64,000 bases of DNA from Hymenobacter polaris. GTDB taxonomy: Bacteria; Bacteroidota; Bacteroidia; Cytophagales; Hymenobacteraceae. The stretch's first letter is position 1. Each line of letters starts with the position of its first letter. A program made the position numbers and the translations under genes. The DNA lies in contig NZ_JABBGH010000001.1 of the NCBI RefSeq assembly GCF_012927305.1, forward strand, positions 1,984,001-2,048,000, written 5' to 3'. The notes below the pieces were generated by a model. The model did no database searches and was not told the origin of the DNA. It saw only the letters and a list, made by a program, of their open reading frames with translations. This document shows positions 17,655-26,171 of the stretch, piece after piece.

Positions 17655-18007
17655 AAAAGCAAGCTAGCACGTAAAAAAGAAGGGTGAAGCTGGCCCTAGG
17701 CTACACCGCAGAGCTACAAAGTTGGGGCACGTTTGGGGCGGGGCGTAGGGTAAGAATACGGTATTTACCACCCCGTAAAAATACCCGGTTCGGCGCGGGC
17801 GCGGGCCTAGGCCAAGCCGCGGACATTACGTAGGTCATAGCGCGCTAAAATACCGCTAAGCCGCAGGTACCGACGTTCGCAACCAAGCTAATGGTGGCAC
17901 TCCGGTCGAGCAAACTTTTACTCCTAGCTGGTATTTCCGCTTAGCGCCGGCGGGGACCCTAGGGCTACGCCGCCCCGCCAGCCGCCCCGCCACTCCCTAA
18001 TTTTGGC
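17655..18007. other. Intergenic region with three CCTAGG sites
   Basis: No open frame here looks coding. It holds three CCTAGG palindromes (near 17695, 17807 and 17960) and a weak dyad around 17750-17785 (GGTATTTACC region). It divides two divergent genes, so promoters in both directions are expected, but the only good box is TAATTTTG at 17998. Confidence 0.45.
17998..18005 (+). promoter_or_regulatory. TAnnTTTG box next to a start codon
   Basis: TAATTTTG matches the Bacteroidota -7 box but ends only three bases before the ATG at 18008. If used, the mRNA would be leaderless or start inside the frame. No -33 TTG is seen. Confidence 0.3.
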
Positions 18008-18247
18008 ATGGCGCTCTGCCAATTCAGCCAGCTAACCCACACCGAAAAAATCCGGGTGCTCGCAGCCAGCGGCACCCGCCTGGCCCGGCGCTGGAACGGC
18101 GGCGGCTGCAGCCCCTACCACCTGCCGAGCCGGGGCCGGGGCTTCTACGTGGAGGTGCGCTACGCCCCCGGCCTCAACTCGCTAGAAGTGATGCGCAGCT
18201 CAGCCTACCCGGCGCTGCTCGACGCCTACCCGCTGCCCAGGCGGTAG
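18008..18247 (+). CDS. Small hypothetical protein
   Basis: This is a 79-residue frame with composition and codon use like real genes nearby (KIRVLAASGTRLARRWNGGGCSPYHLP, GRGFYVEVRYAPGLNSLEVM). There is no signal peptide, no membrane segment and no family I recognise. The internal YVEVRY and EVMRSS segments could be short strands. It sits between two minus-strand signalling genes. Its start is unusually close to a promoter-like box. Confidence 0.45.
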   Translation: MALCQFSQLTHTEKIRVLAASGTRLARRWNGGGCSPYHLPSRGRGFYVEVRYAPGLNSLEVMRSSAYPALLDAYPLPRR

Positions 18248-18263
18248 AGCGGCGCGGGCGGGC

Positions 18264-20585
18264 CTAGCCGCGCAGCGGCAGCTGCAAGAAAAAGCCCGTG
18301 CCGCGCCCCGGCCGCGACTTCACTTCGAGCGCCCCCCCTAGCAGCCCCACGCGGGTGCGAATGCCGGCCAGCCCGATGCCCGCGCTGGCGGCCTGGGCCT
18401 GGGGGTCGAGGCCCCGGCCGTCGTCTTCCACGCTCAGGTGCAGCTGGTTGGCCTCGCGAGCCACGCTCACGAATACCTCCTGGGCCTGGGCGTGCTTCAT
18501 CACGTTGTTAAGCAGCTCTTGCACAATGCGGTACACAGCCGTAGCCAGCGGGGCGGGCAGCGGCTCGTCCAGGTTTTGCAGGTGCAGGTCCACGGCCAGG
18601 TGGCTGGCCGGAATGCGGCGGGTTAGCTCGCGCAAGGCAGCGGGTAGGCCAAAGCCTTCGAGCACGGGCGGCGTCAGCTCAAACGAGATGCTGCGGGTGG
18701 CCCGAATGGCCTCGTTGAGCAAGTCCTGGCTGGCGCGCACGGCCTCGGAGGGCGGCAGCGCGTCGAGGTGCAGGCGGGTGGCGTATAGCAGCTGGCCCAC
18801 GCCGTTGTGCAGGCTCTCGGCAATGCGGCGGCGCTCTTCCTCCTGGGTGCTGAGGATGATGGCGTGCAGCTCCTGCTGGCGGCGCAGCTCTTGGTGGGTA
18901 GCTTCTTCGCGCAGGCGGCTGGCCTCAGTGATGTCGGTGCCAAACAGCACTGCCTCCTGGCGCTCGGCATCGAAAAAACCGGCTACCTGCAGCTGCACTG
19001 CCTCGCCGGCGCGGTTCAGCACGGCGGTGTAGTTGACGGGGTGCCCGGCCAGCACCTGCTGAATACGGTCGGCCTCGGCCGGAAACTCCGCCTGGGCCTC
19101 GCGGCCCACCAACTCGTTGTCGGCCAGGCCCAGGCGGCGCAGGGGCGGCCCCACCAGCTCGCGAAAGCGCCCATCGGCCCCTAGGCGGGCCAGCACCACG
19201 GGCACGTTGCGCAGCAGGGTATGCAGCAGGCGGTTTTTATAGTCCAGCTCCTCCTCGGCCAGGTAGCGGTCGGTCACGTCGCGCACCAGCCCGTTCAGGC
19301 ACTGGGCCTGGCCGGTAGCCTCGTCGAAGCTGAAGCGCCCGGTAGTGGCCACGTAGCGCACCTCGCCGCTGGGGTGCAGCAGGCGGTGCTCCAGGTCGAA
19401 GCTGGTGCGCTGGTCCTGGGCCTGGCGCAGGGCCTGCGCCACGCGGGCGGCATCGGCGGGGTGCACCAGAGCTTGCAGCAGGGCGAAGGGCACGCCGTCG
19501 GCGAGGCCAAAAATCTGCTGGGCCCGCGCATCCTGCTCGAGCGTGCCGGCCGCCAGGTTCCAGCTCCACACGCCGGTGCTGGCGGCGGCCAGCGCCAGCT
19601 TCAGGCGGGCCTCGCTGTCGCGCAGCTGCTGCTCGCTGTGCTTGCGGGTGGTGATGTTGCGCCAGGCGGCGTGCAGCAGGTGCTGGCCCCCAATCAGCAC
19701 CGGGTTGAAGGACAGCTCGTCCCACACTGCCTCGCCGGTAGCGCGCTGGCGCAGCAGCTCGAGGCGGCTCCAGCCCCTGGCTTGGGCCTGGGCAATGCTG
19801 TGGCTGAGCGCGTCGAGGGTGCGCGCGCCGCCGGGCTGGGTTTCGGGCCAGAACTCGCTCAGCTGGTGGCCCTGCAGCTGCGGCAGCGCCGCCAGGTCGA
19901 GCAGGTGCAGGGCGGCGGCGTTGGCGGCCATCACGCGGTGCTCGTTCAGCAGCAGCATGGCGTCGCGGCTTTGCTGGAAGGTGGCCCGGAAGCGCTCTTC
20001 GCTGGCCGCCAGCGCCTCGGCGGCCCGGCGGCGCTCGCTCACGTCAAGCAAAGCCAGGTGGTAGCCGGGCGCCTGCTCTACCTCGGCGTTGCCTAGCGTA
20101 GCCACGCCCTCCAGCTGGGCATGCAGCAACTCGCCCTCGTGGTGGCGCAGGGTTAGCTCGCACGAGCGGCGCTGGCCGGGCGCGGCCCACAGCTGGCTTA
20201 AAAAATCGGCGAACTGATTGCGCTGGTTTGGCACCACAAACAGCGCCAGCCGCCGGCCCAGCAGCTGCGAGTGCGGCGGGCCCAGCAGCTGGCTGGTGCG
20301 CTGGTTGAGCTGGCGCAGGTGGCCGCCCAAATCGAGGGTGCAGTAGCCCACCGGCGCCGAGTCGTAGAGGTCGGCGTACTGGGCCCGGCTCTGCTCGGCG
20401 CTGGTTTGGGCCAGCAGCAGTTCCTCGTACTGCATTTCCAGCTCTACCTGGTGAATTTGCAGCTCCTCTACCAGCCGGTGGGCGTCCGGCAGGGTAGTAG
20501 GGGGCAGCCCGCTGCCTTGCGGGCGCTGCTGCTCGGCGCGGCGGCGAAGCGCCTGCAAGGCAAGGTGGGGGTCGGCTTGGGGCAT
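18264..20585 (-). CDS. Multi-PAS sensor histidine kinase (HisKA_3), cytosolic
   Basis: The 773-residue kinase has no membrane segment. It has about four PAS/PAC modules over residues 60-560: YDSAPVGYCTLDLGGHLRQLN, FQQSRDAMLLLNEHRVMAAN, ALAAASTGVWSWNLAAGTLEQD and a fourth before TDITEASRLREEA. The phosphotransfer helix EEERRRIAESLHNGVGQLLYA carries the His near residue 590. The ATPase domain shows ELLNNVMKHAQAQEVFV, EDDGRGLD and GIGLAGIRTRVGLLGG. It lies 103 bp downstream of the CheB-CheR-PAS fusion on the same strand. The pair is a common Bacteroidota arrangement in which the fusion and the kinase act together. Likely output is the nearby NarL-type regulator (25006-25671). Confidence 0.88.
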   Translation of the reverse strand: MPQADPHLALQALRRRAEQQRPQGSGLPPTTLPDAHRLVEELQIHQVELEMQYEELLLAQTSAEQSRAQYADLYDSAPVGYCTLDLGGHLRQLNQRTSQLLGPPHSQLLGRRLALFVVPNQRNQFADFLSQLWAAPGQRRSCELTLRHHEGELLHAQLEGVATLGNAEVEQAPGYHLALLDVSERRRAAEALAASEERFRATFQQSRDAMLLLNEHRVMAANAAALHLLDLAALPQLQGHQLSEFWPETQPGGARTLDALSHSIAQAQARGWSRLELLRQRATGEAVWDELSFNPVLIGGQHLLHAAWRNITTRKHSEQQLRDSEARLKLALAAASTGVWSWNLAAGTLEQDARAQQIFGLADGVPFALLQALVHPADAARVAQALRQAQDQRTSFDLEHRLLHPSGEVRYVATTGRFSFDEATGQAQCLNGLVRDVTDRYLAEEELDYKNRLLHTLLRNVPVVLARLGADGRFRELVGPPLRRLGLADNELVGREAQAEFPAEADRIQQVLAGHPVNYTAVLNRAGEAVQLQVAGFFDAERQEAVLFGTDITEASRLREEATHQELRRQQELHAIILSTQEEERRRIAESLHNGVGQLLYATRLHLDALPPSEAVRASQDLLNEAIRATRSISFELTPPVLEGFGLPAALRELTRRIPASHLAVDLHLQNLDEPLPAPLATAVYRIVQELLNNVMKHAQAQEVFVSVAREANQLHLSVEDDGRGLDPQAQAASAGIGLAGIRTRVGLLGGALEVKSRPGRGTGFFLQLPLRG

Positions 20586-20688
20586 GGTAGCAGCGGGCGG
20601 GGCCTATGGCTTGCTTCTGGCCGCAGCGGCGAATATAGTGGGCGCGCCCCTGGCAAGGCGCCCCCGCAAGCCTTGTTTTGGCAGTGGG

Positions 20689-23600
20689 CTACTGGCCGGG
20701 TGGCTGCTTGCTGGAAGCCAGCCCTTCCAGCGCCTGCACGCCCAGCAGCACGCGGCCGGTGGGCTCACCCTGGTACAGCATGCGCCGGCCGTAGAGGCGC
20801 ACCCGGCAGGGCCCTAGGCGCGGGAAGGTGGCGTCGAGCACCAGGTCGTCGAACTCGGTGACGGGGCTGCTGGCGTCGAGCAGCAGCAGCAGCTGCCGAA
20901 ACAGCGCCGGCTGGTTCCAGGCCCCGTCGCTGAGTGCGCCCAGCGAGCGGCCCACCAGGTCGGCGGCGTTTTCCTGGAAGGCGGCCGCGAAGGCCCGGTT
21001 GGCGCTGTGCACCCGCAGGTCGGCGTCGAGGGCCAGCAGGGGCTCACGCATGGTTTCGGCCAGGCTGGCGCTGAAGCGGTTGGCTTCCTGCACCTGCGCC
21101 TCCAGCACCTTCAGGGCCGTGATGTCGGTGAAGGTGATAACCACCCCATTGATGTAGTTATCGAGCGAGCGGTAGGGCAGCACGCGCATCGTGTACCACT
21201 CGCCCTTTAGGGTTTGGATGTTGGTTTCGAGGCCCGTGAGGCGGTCGAGCACCTGCTGCACGTCGCGCAGCAGGTGCTCGTAGCGCAGGTTGCTGGCAAA
21301 GTGCGCCAGCGGGCGGCCTACGTCGCTGGGCATCAGACTGATAATATGGCCCACGGGCGAAGTAAACCGCTTTATTACCAAGTCGTTATCCAAAAACACG
21401 ATGGCTATCTCGGTGGCGTCGAGCAGGTTTTTCATGTCGTTGGCGCTCTGGCTCAGCTCCTCGGTTTTGGCCAGGTACTGCATGTTGAGGGTCATCAGCT
21501 CCTCGTTCAGGCTCTGCATCTCCTCCTTGTTGGTCATGGCCTCCTCGTTGGTGCTTTGCAGCTCCTCGTTGGCGCTTTGCAGCTCTTCATTGGTGCTTTT
21601 AAGCTCCTCCAGGCTGCTTTCCATCTCCTCCACGGTGCTTTGCAGGCGGTGCTTGGTGTAGTGCAGCTCCCGGCTCAGGGCTTCCAGCATGGCATCTTGC
21701 TGGCGGCCATCGGGGGGGCTAGGGGTGCGCTTCGACAGGCGCTCCTTGCGCGAGGTGGGCTGGTCTTCAAACACCACCAGCAGCAGGCCCGCCAACTGCT
21801 CATATTCTACCAGGTGGCGCACCGTGAGGCGCAGCTGCTGCTGGCCCGCGTCGGTCTTCACGCGCACGTTTTCGACCACCACGTTTTCGCGGCTCTGCAG
21901 GGCCCGGTGCACCGCCCCGCTAATCTCGAAGTTGAGGTCGGCGCGGGCCATCTCAAACAGGTTCATGCCGCTGAGGCCGGGGGCGGGCTCGAGGTAGCGG
22001 CCGGTGCGCCCGTTGATGTACAGAATCTCGCCCTTGCCGTCGATAACTACGGCCGGGGGCGAATAGGCGCTGAGCAGGGCGCGCTGCACCAGGGCCGCAA
22101 ACGGGCCGCCCTGGCGGTGGGTGGAAACGGCAGTCGACATAAGGGCGGCGGCAGGCAAAGCGGCGGCCGCTTGCGGCCCCAGCGAAAACGGAAATTTGAT
22201 GAGCTGCGGCAGCAAAGCCGCGGTAGCCGTGCGCCGCGAAATCTTCCACTTCACGTCGAGCGGCTGAAATAGGTCGTGGAAGCCGGTCATGTTTTCGCTC
22301 GGCCCCAGAAACAGCAGCCCTAGGGGGTTGAGCGCGTAGTGAAAGATGGGCAGCAGGCTGCGCTGCAGCTCGCCGCTCAGGTAGATGAGCAGGTTGCGGC
22401 ACACCAGCAGGTCGAGCCTGATGAAGGGCGCGTCCTTGTTGAGGTTGTGCAGGGCAAACACCACCACGTCGCGCACCTCCTTGCGAATCTGGTAGCCGGC
22501 GTCGATTTTCTGAAAAAACCGCGCCAGCCGGTCCGGGCTCACGTCGGCCACAATGCTCTCGGTGTACTGCCCGGCGCGGGCCAGCGCCACGCCCACGGGC
22601 GAGATGTCGGTGGCAAAAATCTGCACCTTGAGGTGGTGGTTGGGCGCCAGCTCGTCGAGGCACTCGAAGATGACCATGGCCAGCGAGTAGGCTTCCTCGC
22701 CGGTCGAGCAGCCGGGGGCCCACACCCGCACGGTGCTGTCGGGCGTTTTGGCGGCCAGCAGGGGCCGCAGGTAGCCTTTGAGGCTCTCGAAGGCTTCGGC
22801 GTCGCGAAAAAACTTGGTTACCCCAATCAGCAACTCGTGAAACAGCTGGTCTACCTCGCCGGGGTTTTCCTGCAGGTAGCGCACGTAGTGGCTGAACTCA
22901 CGAATCTGGTGCGAGTTCATGCGCCGCTCAATGCGCCGAAACACCGTGTTGCGCTTGTAAAAGCTGAAGTCGTGCCCGGTTTGGGTGCGAATGAGCAAGA
23001 ATATCTTTTGCAGCGCGTGCAGGGGCTGGCTGGGCAGCGCGCCCTCGCCGGGCTCGCGCAGGGGGCGGCTGGTGAGCGGGTGGGCCAGGTAGTCGAGCAG
23101 CTGGGCGGCCATCAGCTCGGGCGGCAGCACAAAGTCCACAAACTCGGTGGCCAGCGCCGCGCGGGCCATGCCATCGAAGGCGGCCGACTCGGGGGTTTGC
23201 ACCATCACCATGCCGAAGCTCTCCATCACCAGCTTCAGCCCTAGGCTGCCATCGGTGCCCACCCCCGAGAGGATGATACACACCGCCCGCTCGCCCACAT
23301 CCTTGGCCAGGGTTTGCAGAAAAAAGTCGATGGGCTGGCGGCGGCTACTGGGCTGGGTAGGCTTCAGCAAAAACAGGCTGCCGTGCAGCAAACTCAGGTC
23401 AGCATCGGGCGGAATGACGTACACCTGGTTGGGTAGCACGCGCAACCCGTCGTAGGCCTCCGCCACGGGCAGGGCCGTGAAGCTCTGCACCACCTCCGTT
23501 AGCTGGCTGTTGGCGCTGGGGTTGGGCAGGCGGTGCACCACCACCACAAAGGCCACGCCGGGCTGGGGCGGCAGGTGGGCAAAGAACTTTTCGAGGGCAT

Positions 23601-23754
23601 CGAGCGAACCGGCCGAGCCACACAGCGCCACCACCGGGTACTTATCGGCCCCGCGCTCGGCCCGGCGCGGGTGGGGCGCGAGCGTCACGGTAGTAGCCCC
23701 AATGGGAGCCTCGTCGTCGGGCGCTAGGTCAGTTGGTTCGGCGGGGGGAATCAT
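20689..23754 (-). CDS. CheB-CheR fusion protein with coiled coil and PAS domains
   Basis: The 1021-residue fusion has a CheB methylesterase domain at about residues 40-225, with the catalytic set visible: Ser in CGSAGSLDA, His in VVVVHRLPN, Asp in LSGVGTDGSLG. A CheR methyltransferase domain follows at about 240-500 (FSFYKRNTVFRRIERRM; SAM site VWAPGCSTGEEAYSLAM; LVCRNLLIYL). A PAS-like segment comes next, then a long coiled coil of repeated ELxSxNEEL units near 660-740, and two more PAS domains. No kinase domain is present. ATG at 23754 is preferred over a TTG four codons upstream. No receptor (MCP), CheA or CheW is nearby, so the methylation target is unlikely to be a classical receptor. 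Confidence 0.92.
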   Translation of the reverse strand: MIPPAEPTDLAPDDEAPIGATTVTLAPHPRRAERGADKYPVVALCGSAGSLDALEKFFAHLPPQPGVAFVVVVHRLPNPSANSQLTEVVQSFTALPVAEAYDGLRVLPNQVYVIPPDADLSLLHGSLFLLKPTQPSSRRQPIDFFLQTLAKDVGERAVCIILSGVGTDGSLGLKLVMESFGMVMVQTPESAAFDGMARAALATEFVDFVLPPELMAAQLLDYLAHPLTSRPLREPGEGALPSQPLHALQKIFLLIRTQTGHDFSFYKRNTVFRRIERRMNSHQIREFSHYVRYLQENPGEVDQLFHELLIGVTKFFRDAEAFESLKGYLRPLLAAKTPDSTVRVWAPGCSTGEEAYSLAMVIFECLDELAPNHHLKVQIFATDISPVGVALARAGQYTESIVADVSPDRLARFFQKIDAGYQIRKEVRDVVVFALHNLNKDAPFIRLDLLVCRNLLIYLSGELQRSLLPIFHYALNPLGLLFLGPSENMTGFHDLFQPLDVKWKISRRTATAALLPQLIKFPFSLGPQAAAALPAAALMSTAVSTHRQGGPFAALVQRALLSAYSPPAVVIDGKGEILYINGRTGRYLEPAPGLSGMNLFEMARADLNFEISGAVHRALQSRENVVVENVRVKTDAGQQQLRLTVRHLVEYEQLAGLLLVVFEDQPTSRKERLSKRTPSPPDGRQQDAMLEALSRELHYTKHRLQSTVEEMESSLEELKSTNEELQSANEELQSTNEEAMTNKEEMQSLNEELMTLNMQYLAKTEELSQSANDMKNLLDATEIAIVFLDNDLVIKRFTSPVGHIISLMPSDVGRPLAHFASNLRYEHLLRDVQQVLDRLTGLETNIQTLKGEWYTMRVLPYRSLDNYINGVVITFTDITALKVLEAQVQEANRFSASLAETMREPLLALDADLRVHSANRAFAAAFQENAADLVGRSLGALSDGAWNQPALFRQLLLLLDASSPVTEFDDLVLDATFPRLGPCRVRLYGRRMLYQGEPTGRVLLGVQALEGLASSKQPPGQ

Positions 23755-23971
23755 GGCAAAAGGCAAGGCAACTGCGCTGGGCCCGCACTAGTAGGTCCGG
23801 CGCAGGCAAACGCTCCCTCAAATTACGCCGCTGGCAACTTACCCGCGGGCCCTAGGGGCTACCGCCAGGCCCACGGCCGGCCCACGCGCGGGCCCGGCGG
23901 GCCAGCCCGGCGCCGCTCAAAACGACTGGTACCACTTATTTTCACCCCCGGTCTACTGCCTTCCGCTCGCC

Positions 23972-25009
23972 ATGCCTAGCTCTCCTCCGCCCTACGTTAT
24001 TGTGATTGGCACCTCGGCCGGCGGCATGCCCGCCCTCACCCAGCTGGTGGCGCAGCTGCCGGCCACGCTGCCTGCCGCCGTGCTGGTGGTGCAGCACCTG
24101 GCCCCCGACTCGCAGGGCGAGCTGCTGGCCGAGCGCCTGGGCCGGCACACCGCCCTGGCCTGCCACCTGGCCCGCCACCACGCCCCGCTCGAAGCCGGCC
24201 ACCTGTACCTGGCTCCGCCCGACCGCCACCTGCTGCTGAAAGAAGACCACTTGCTGGTAACCAAGGGCCCGCACGAAAACAGCTACCGCCCCGCCGCCGA
24301 CGCCCTGTTTCGCTCGGCGGCCGTGGCCTTCGGCTCGCACGCGGTGGGCGTGGTGCTCACCGGCATGCTGCACGACGGCACCGCCGGGCTCGAATTTATG
24401 AAGCGCGCCGGGGGCGTGGCCGTGGTGCAAGACCCCGCCGAGGCCGAGTTTTCGAGCATGCCCGAGAGCGCGCTGCGCAACGTGGCCATCGACTACGTAG
24501 TGCCCCTGGCCGAGATGGGCGCGCTGCTTACCCGCTTAGTTAGCCCTGGGGCGGATGCTCCTGCCTTGCCCATGACCGATATTCCTGCCGATTTAAAACT
24601 AGAAGCGGCCATTGCCGAGCGCGTAGTGGGAAGCACCGAACAAATAGAGGCCCTAGGGCACCAGGTGCCCCTCACCTGCCCCGACTGCGGCGGCTCGCTC
24701 TGGCAGCTCGATGCCGGCCAGGTGCTGCGCTACCGCTGCCACACGGGCCACGCCTTTACCGCCGAAGCCCTGGCCGAGCAGTCGCAAAAAACCCTGGAGG
24801 AAAGCCTATGGGTGGCCCTGCGCATGCTGGAAGAGCGCAAAAACCTGCTTTCCAGCATTGCCGGGCACGGCACCCACCGCCAGGTTACTTACCAGACCGA
24901 GCGGGCCGAGGAGCTGAAACGCCACATCAACCGGCTACGCGAGTTCTTGCTGAATGGCAGCGAGGGCACGGGCCTGGGAGCCGAGGCCGGGGGCCCGCGC
25001 CAGCCCTAG
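23972..25009 (+). CDS. Stand-alone CheB-type protein-glutamate methylesterase
   Basis: The 345-residue protein consists of the CheB catalytic domain without a receiver. Motifs are VIGTSAGGMPALTQL (Ser), VVQHLAPDSQG (His), YLAPPDRHLLL and GVVLTGMLHDGTAGL (Asp). Residues 205-345 form a second region with a CPDCGGSL...RYRCHTGHAF pattern, two CxxC/CxxxH-like clusters suited to binding zinc. A helical tail follows (WVALRMLEERKNLL). It is divergent from the CheB-CheR fusion gene. Its TAG stop shares the CTAG palindrome with the stop of the convergent response regulator. Confidence 0.88.
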   Translation: MPSSPPPYVIVIGTSAGGMPALTQLVAQLPATLPAAVLVVQHLAPDSQGELLAERLGRHTALACHLARHHAPLEAGHLYLAPPDRHLLLKEDHLLVTKGPHENSYRPAADALFRSAAVAFGSHAVGVVLTGMLHDGTAGLEFMKRAGGVAVVQDPAEAEFSSMPESALRNVAIDYVVPLAEMGALLTRLVSPGADAPALPMTDIPADLKLEAAIAERVVGSTEQIEALGHQVPLTCPDCGGSLWQLDAGQVLRYRCHTGHAFTAEALAEQSQKTLEESLWVALRMLEERKNLLSSIAGHGTHRQVTYQTERAEELKRHINRLREFLLNGSEGTGLGAEAGGPRQP

Positions 25010-25671
25010 GCTCCCCCACTGCCCTCGGCCGGCAAAAACCCCTGCGCAATGGCGTAGCGAATGAGGGCGGCCGTGTTTTTGGCACCCGTTTTTTCCAGAA
25101 TGTTCTGGCGGTGCGTTTCGATGGTGCGCTTGCTGGTGAATAGCAACTCGGCAATCTGGTGGGTGGTGAGGCCCTCGGCCACCAGCTGCAGCACCTCTTG
25201 CTCGCGGCGCGAGAGCGGCGACACGGCGCTCGGCACCGGGGGCCGCAGCTCGGCGGTCAGCACCGTATCGAGCAAGCTCAGGCCAATTTCGGAGCACAAA
25301 AAGCGCTTGCCGGCCAGCACCATGCTGATGCCCACCATGATTTCGGCCCGCTCGGCATTTTTGAGGATGTAGCCGTTGGCCCCGGCCGCAAAAGCCTGCC
25401 CAATGCGCAGGGGCTGGTCAATCATGGACAGCATGAGCACCCGCACCTGCGGAAACTCGGTGCGCAGGCGCCGGGCCGTGGCCACGCCGTCGAGCACGGG
25501 CATGTTGATGTCGAGCAGCACCACGTCGGCGGGCTTGGTAGGCAACTGGTCGAGCAGCTCCTGGCCATTAGTAGCCTCGCCCACAATCTGCACGTTGGCC
25601 TCCTGGCCCAGCAGCGTGCGCAGCCCGCTGCGCAGCACGGCGTGGTCGTCGACAAGAAATATTCGCGTCAT
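25006..25671 (-). CDS. NarL/FixJ-type response regulator beside CheB
   Basis: The 221-residue protein starts MTRIFLVDDHAVLRSGLRTLL. The phosphoacceptor Asp is in VVLLDINMPVLDGV and the conserved Lys in YILKNAERAEI. The LuxR helix-turn-helix covers about residues 150-210 (LSRREQEVLQLVAEGLTTHQIAELLF). It overlaps the convergent cheB-like gene by four bases. The nearest orphan kinase is the PAS kinase at 18264-20585, the most likely partner by location. Confidence 0.9.
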   Translation of the reverse strand: MTRIFLVDDHAVLRSGLRTLLGQEANVQIVGEATNGQELLDQLPTKPADVVLLDINMPVLDGVATARRLRTEFPQVRVLMLSMIDQPLRIGQAFAAGANGYILKNAERAEIMVGISMVLAGKRFLCSEIGLSLLDTVLTAELRPPVPSAVSPLSRREQEVLQLVAEGLTTHQIAELLFTSKRTIETHRQNILEKTGAKNTAALIRYAIAQGFLPAEGSGGA

Positions 25672-25721
25672 GGCCGGTAATCTACGACGAAAAACAAGAC
25701 GCGGCGCCTAGGCCCTAGCAC

Positions 25722-26018
25722 TCAAAGTAAGCCCTGCGGATGCCGGCTATCGGCGGGGCCCCAGGCAATGGCGTCTTGCACGGCCTGCACCACGGCCGCG
25801 CGGCCCACGCGCACGGCCTCGGCGGGATGCTCGGCCAGGTAGTAGTCGGCCACGTGCTCAGCAAAGGCGGCGGCGCCCAGCTGCTGGTACAGGCCGCGCG
25901 GCGCCCGCACGGCCACGCGGTCCGCCTGGTACAGCTCCTGCTGAAACTCCAGCACGATGGGGTCGGCGGCGGGGTCTACCAGCGATACGCCAATCAGAAA
26001 ATGGTCGTCGGTGCTCAT
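25722..26018 (-). CDS. Small hypothetical protein
   Basis: The 98-residue acidic soluble protein starts MSTDDHFLIGVSLVDPAADPIV. It has helical stretches (FQQELYQADRV, AAAFAEHVADYYLAEHP, VVQAVQDAIAWG). There is no signal peptide and no known family. Codon use fits the neighbourhood. It lies between the response regulator and the aminopeptidase with its own spacing on both sides. Confidence 0.55.
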   Translation of the reverse strand: MSTDDHFLIGVSLVDPAADPIVLEFQQELYQADRVAVRAPRGLYQQLGAAAFAEHVADYYLAEHPAEAVRVGRAAVVQAVQDAIAWGPADSRHPQGLL

Positions 26019-26171
26019 AAGTGGGCAGGGCTAAGTGCGAGGAAAAGGAAGGACAGGCTCTAGGGGCCGCTGGCAAATATAGGTGGGCCCTAGGGGGTAG
26101 CAGGTGGCGCAACAGCTTGAGCTAGCTGAGGGCGGAATGACCAGCCTGGCGGGCGCGCTGGCTACTGGCCC

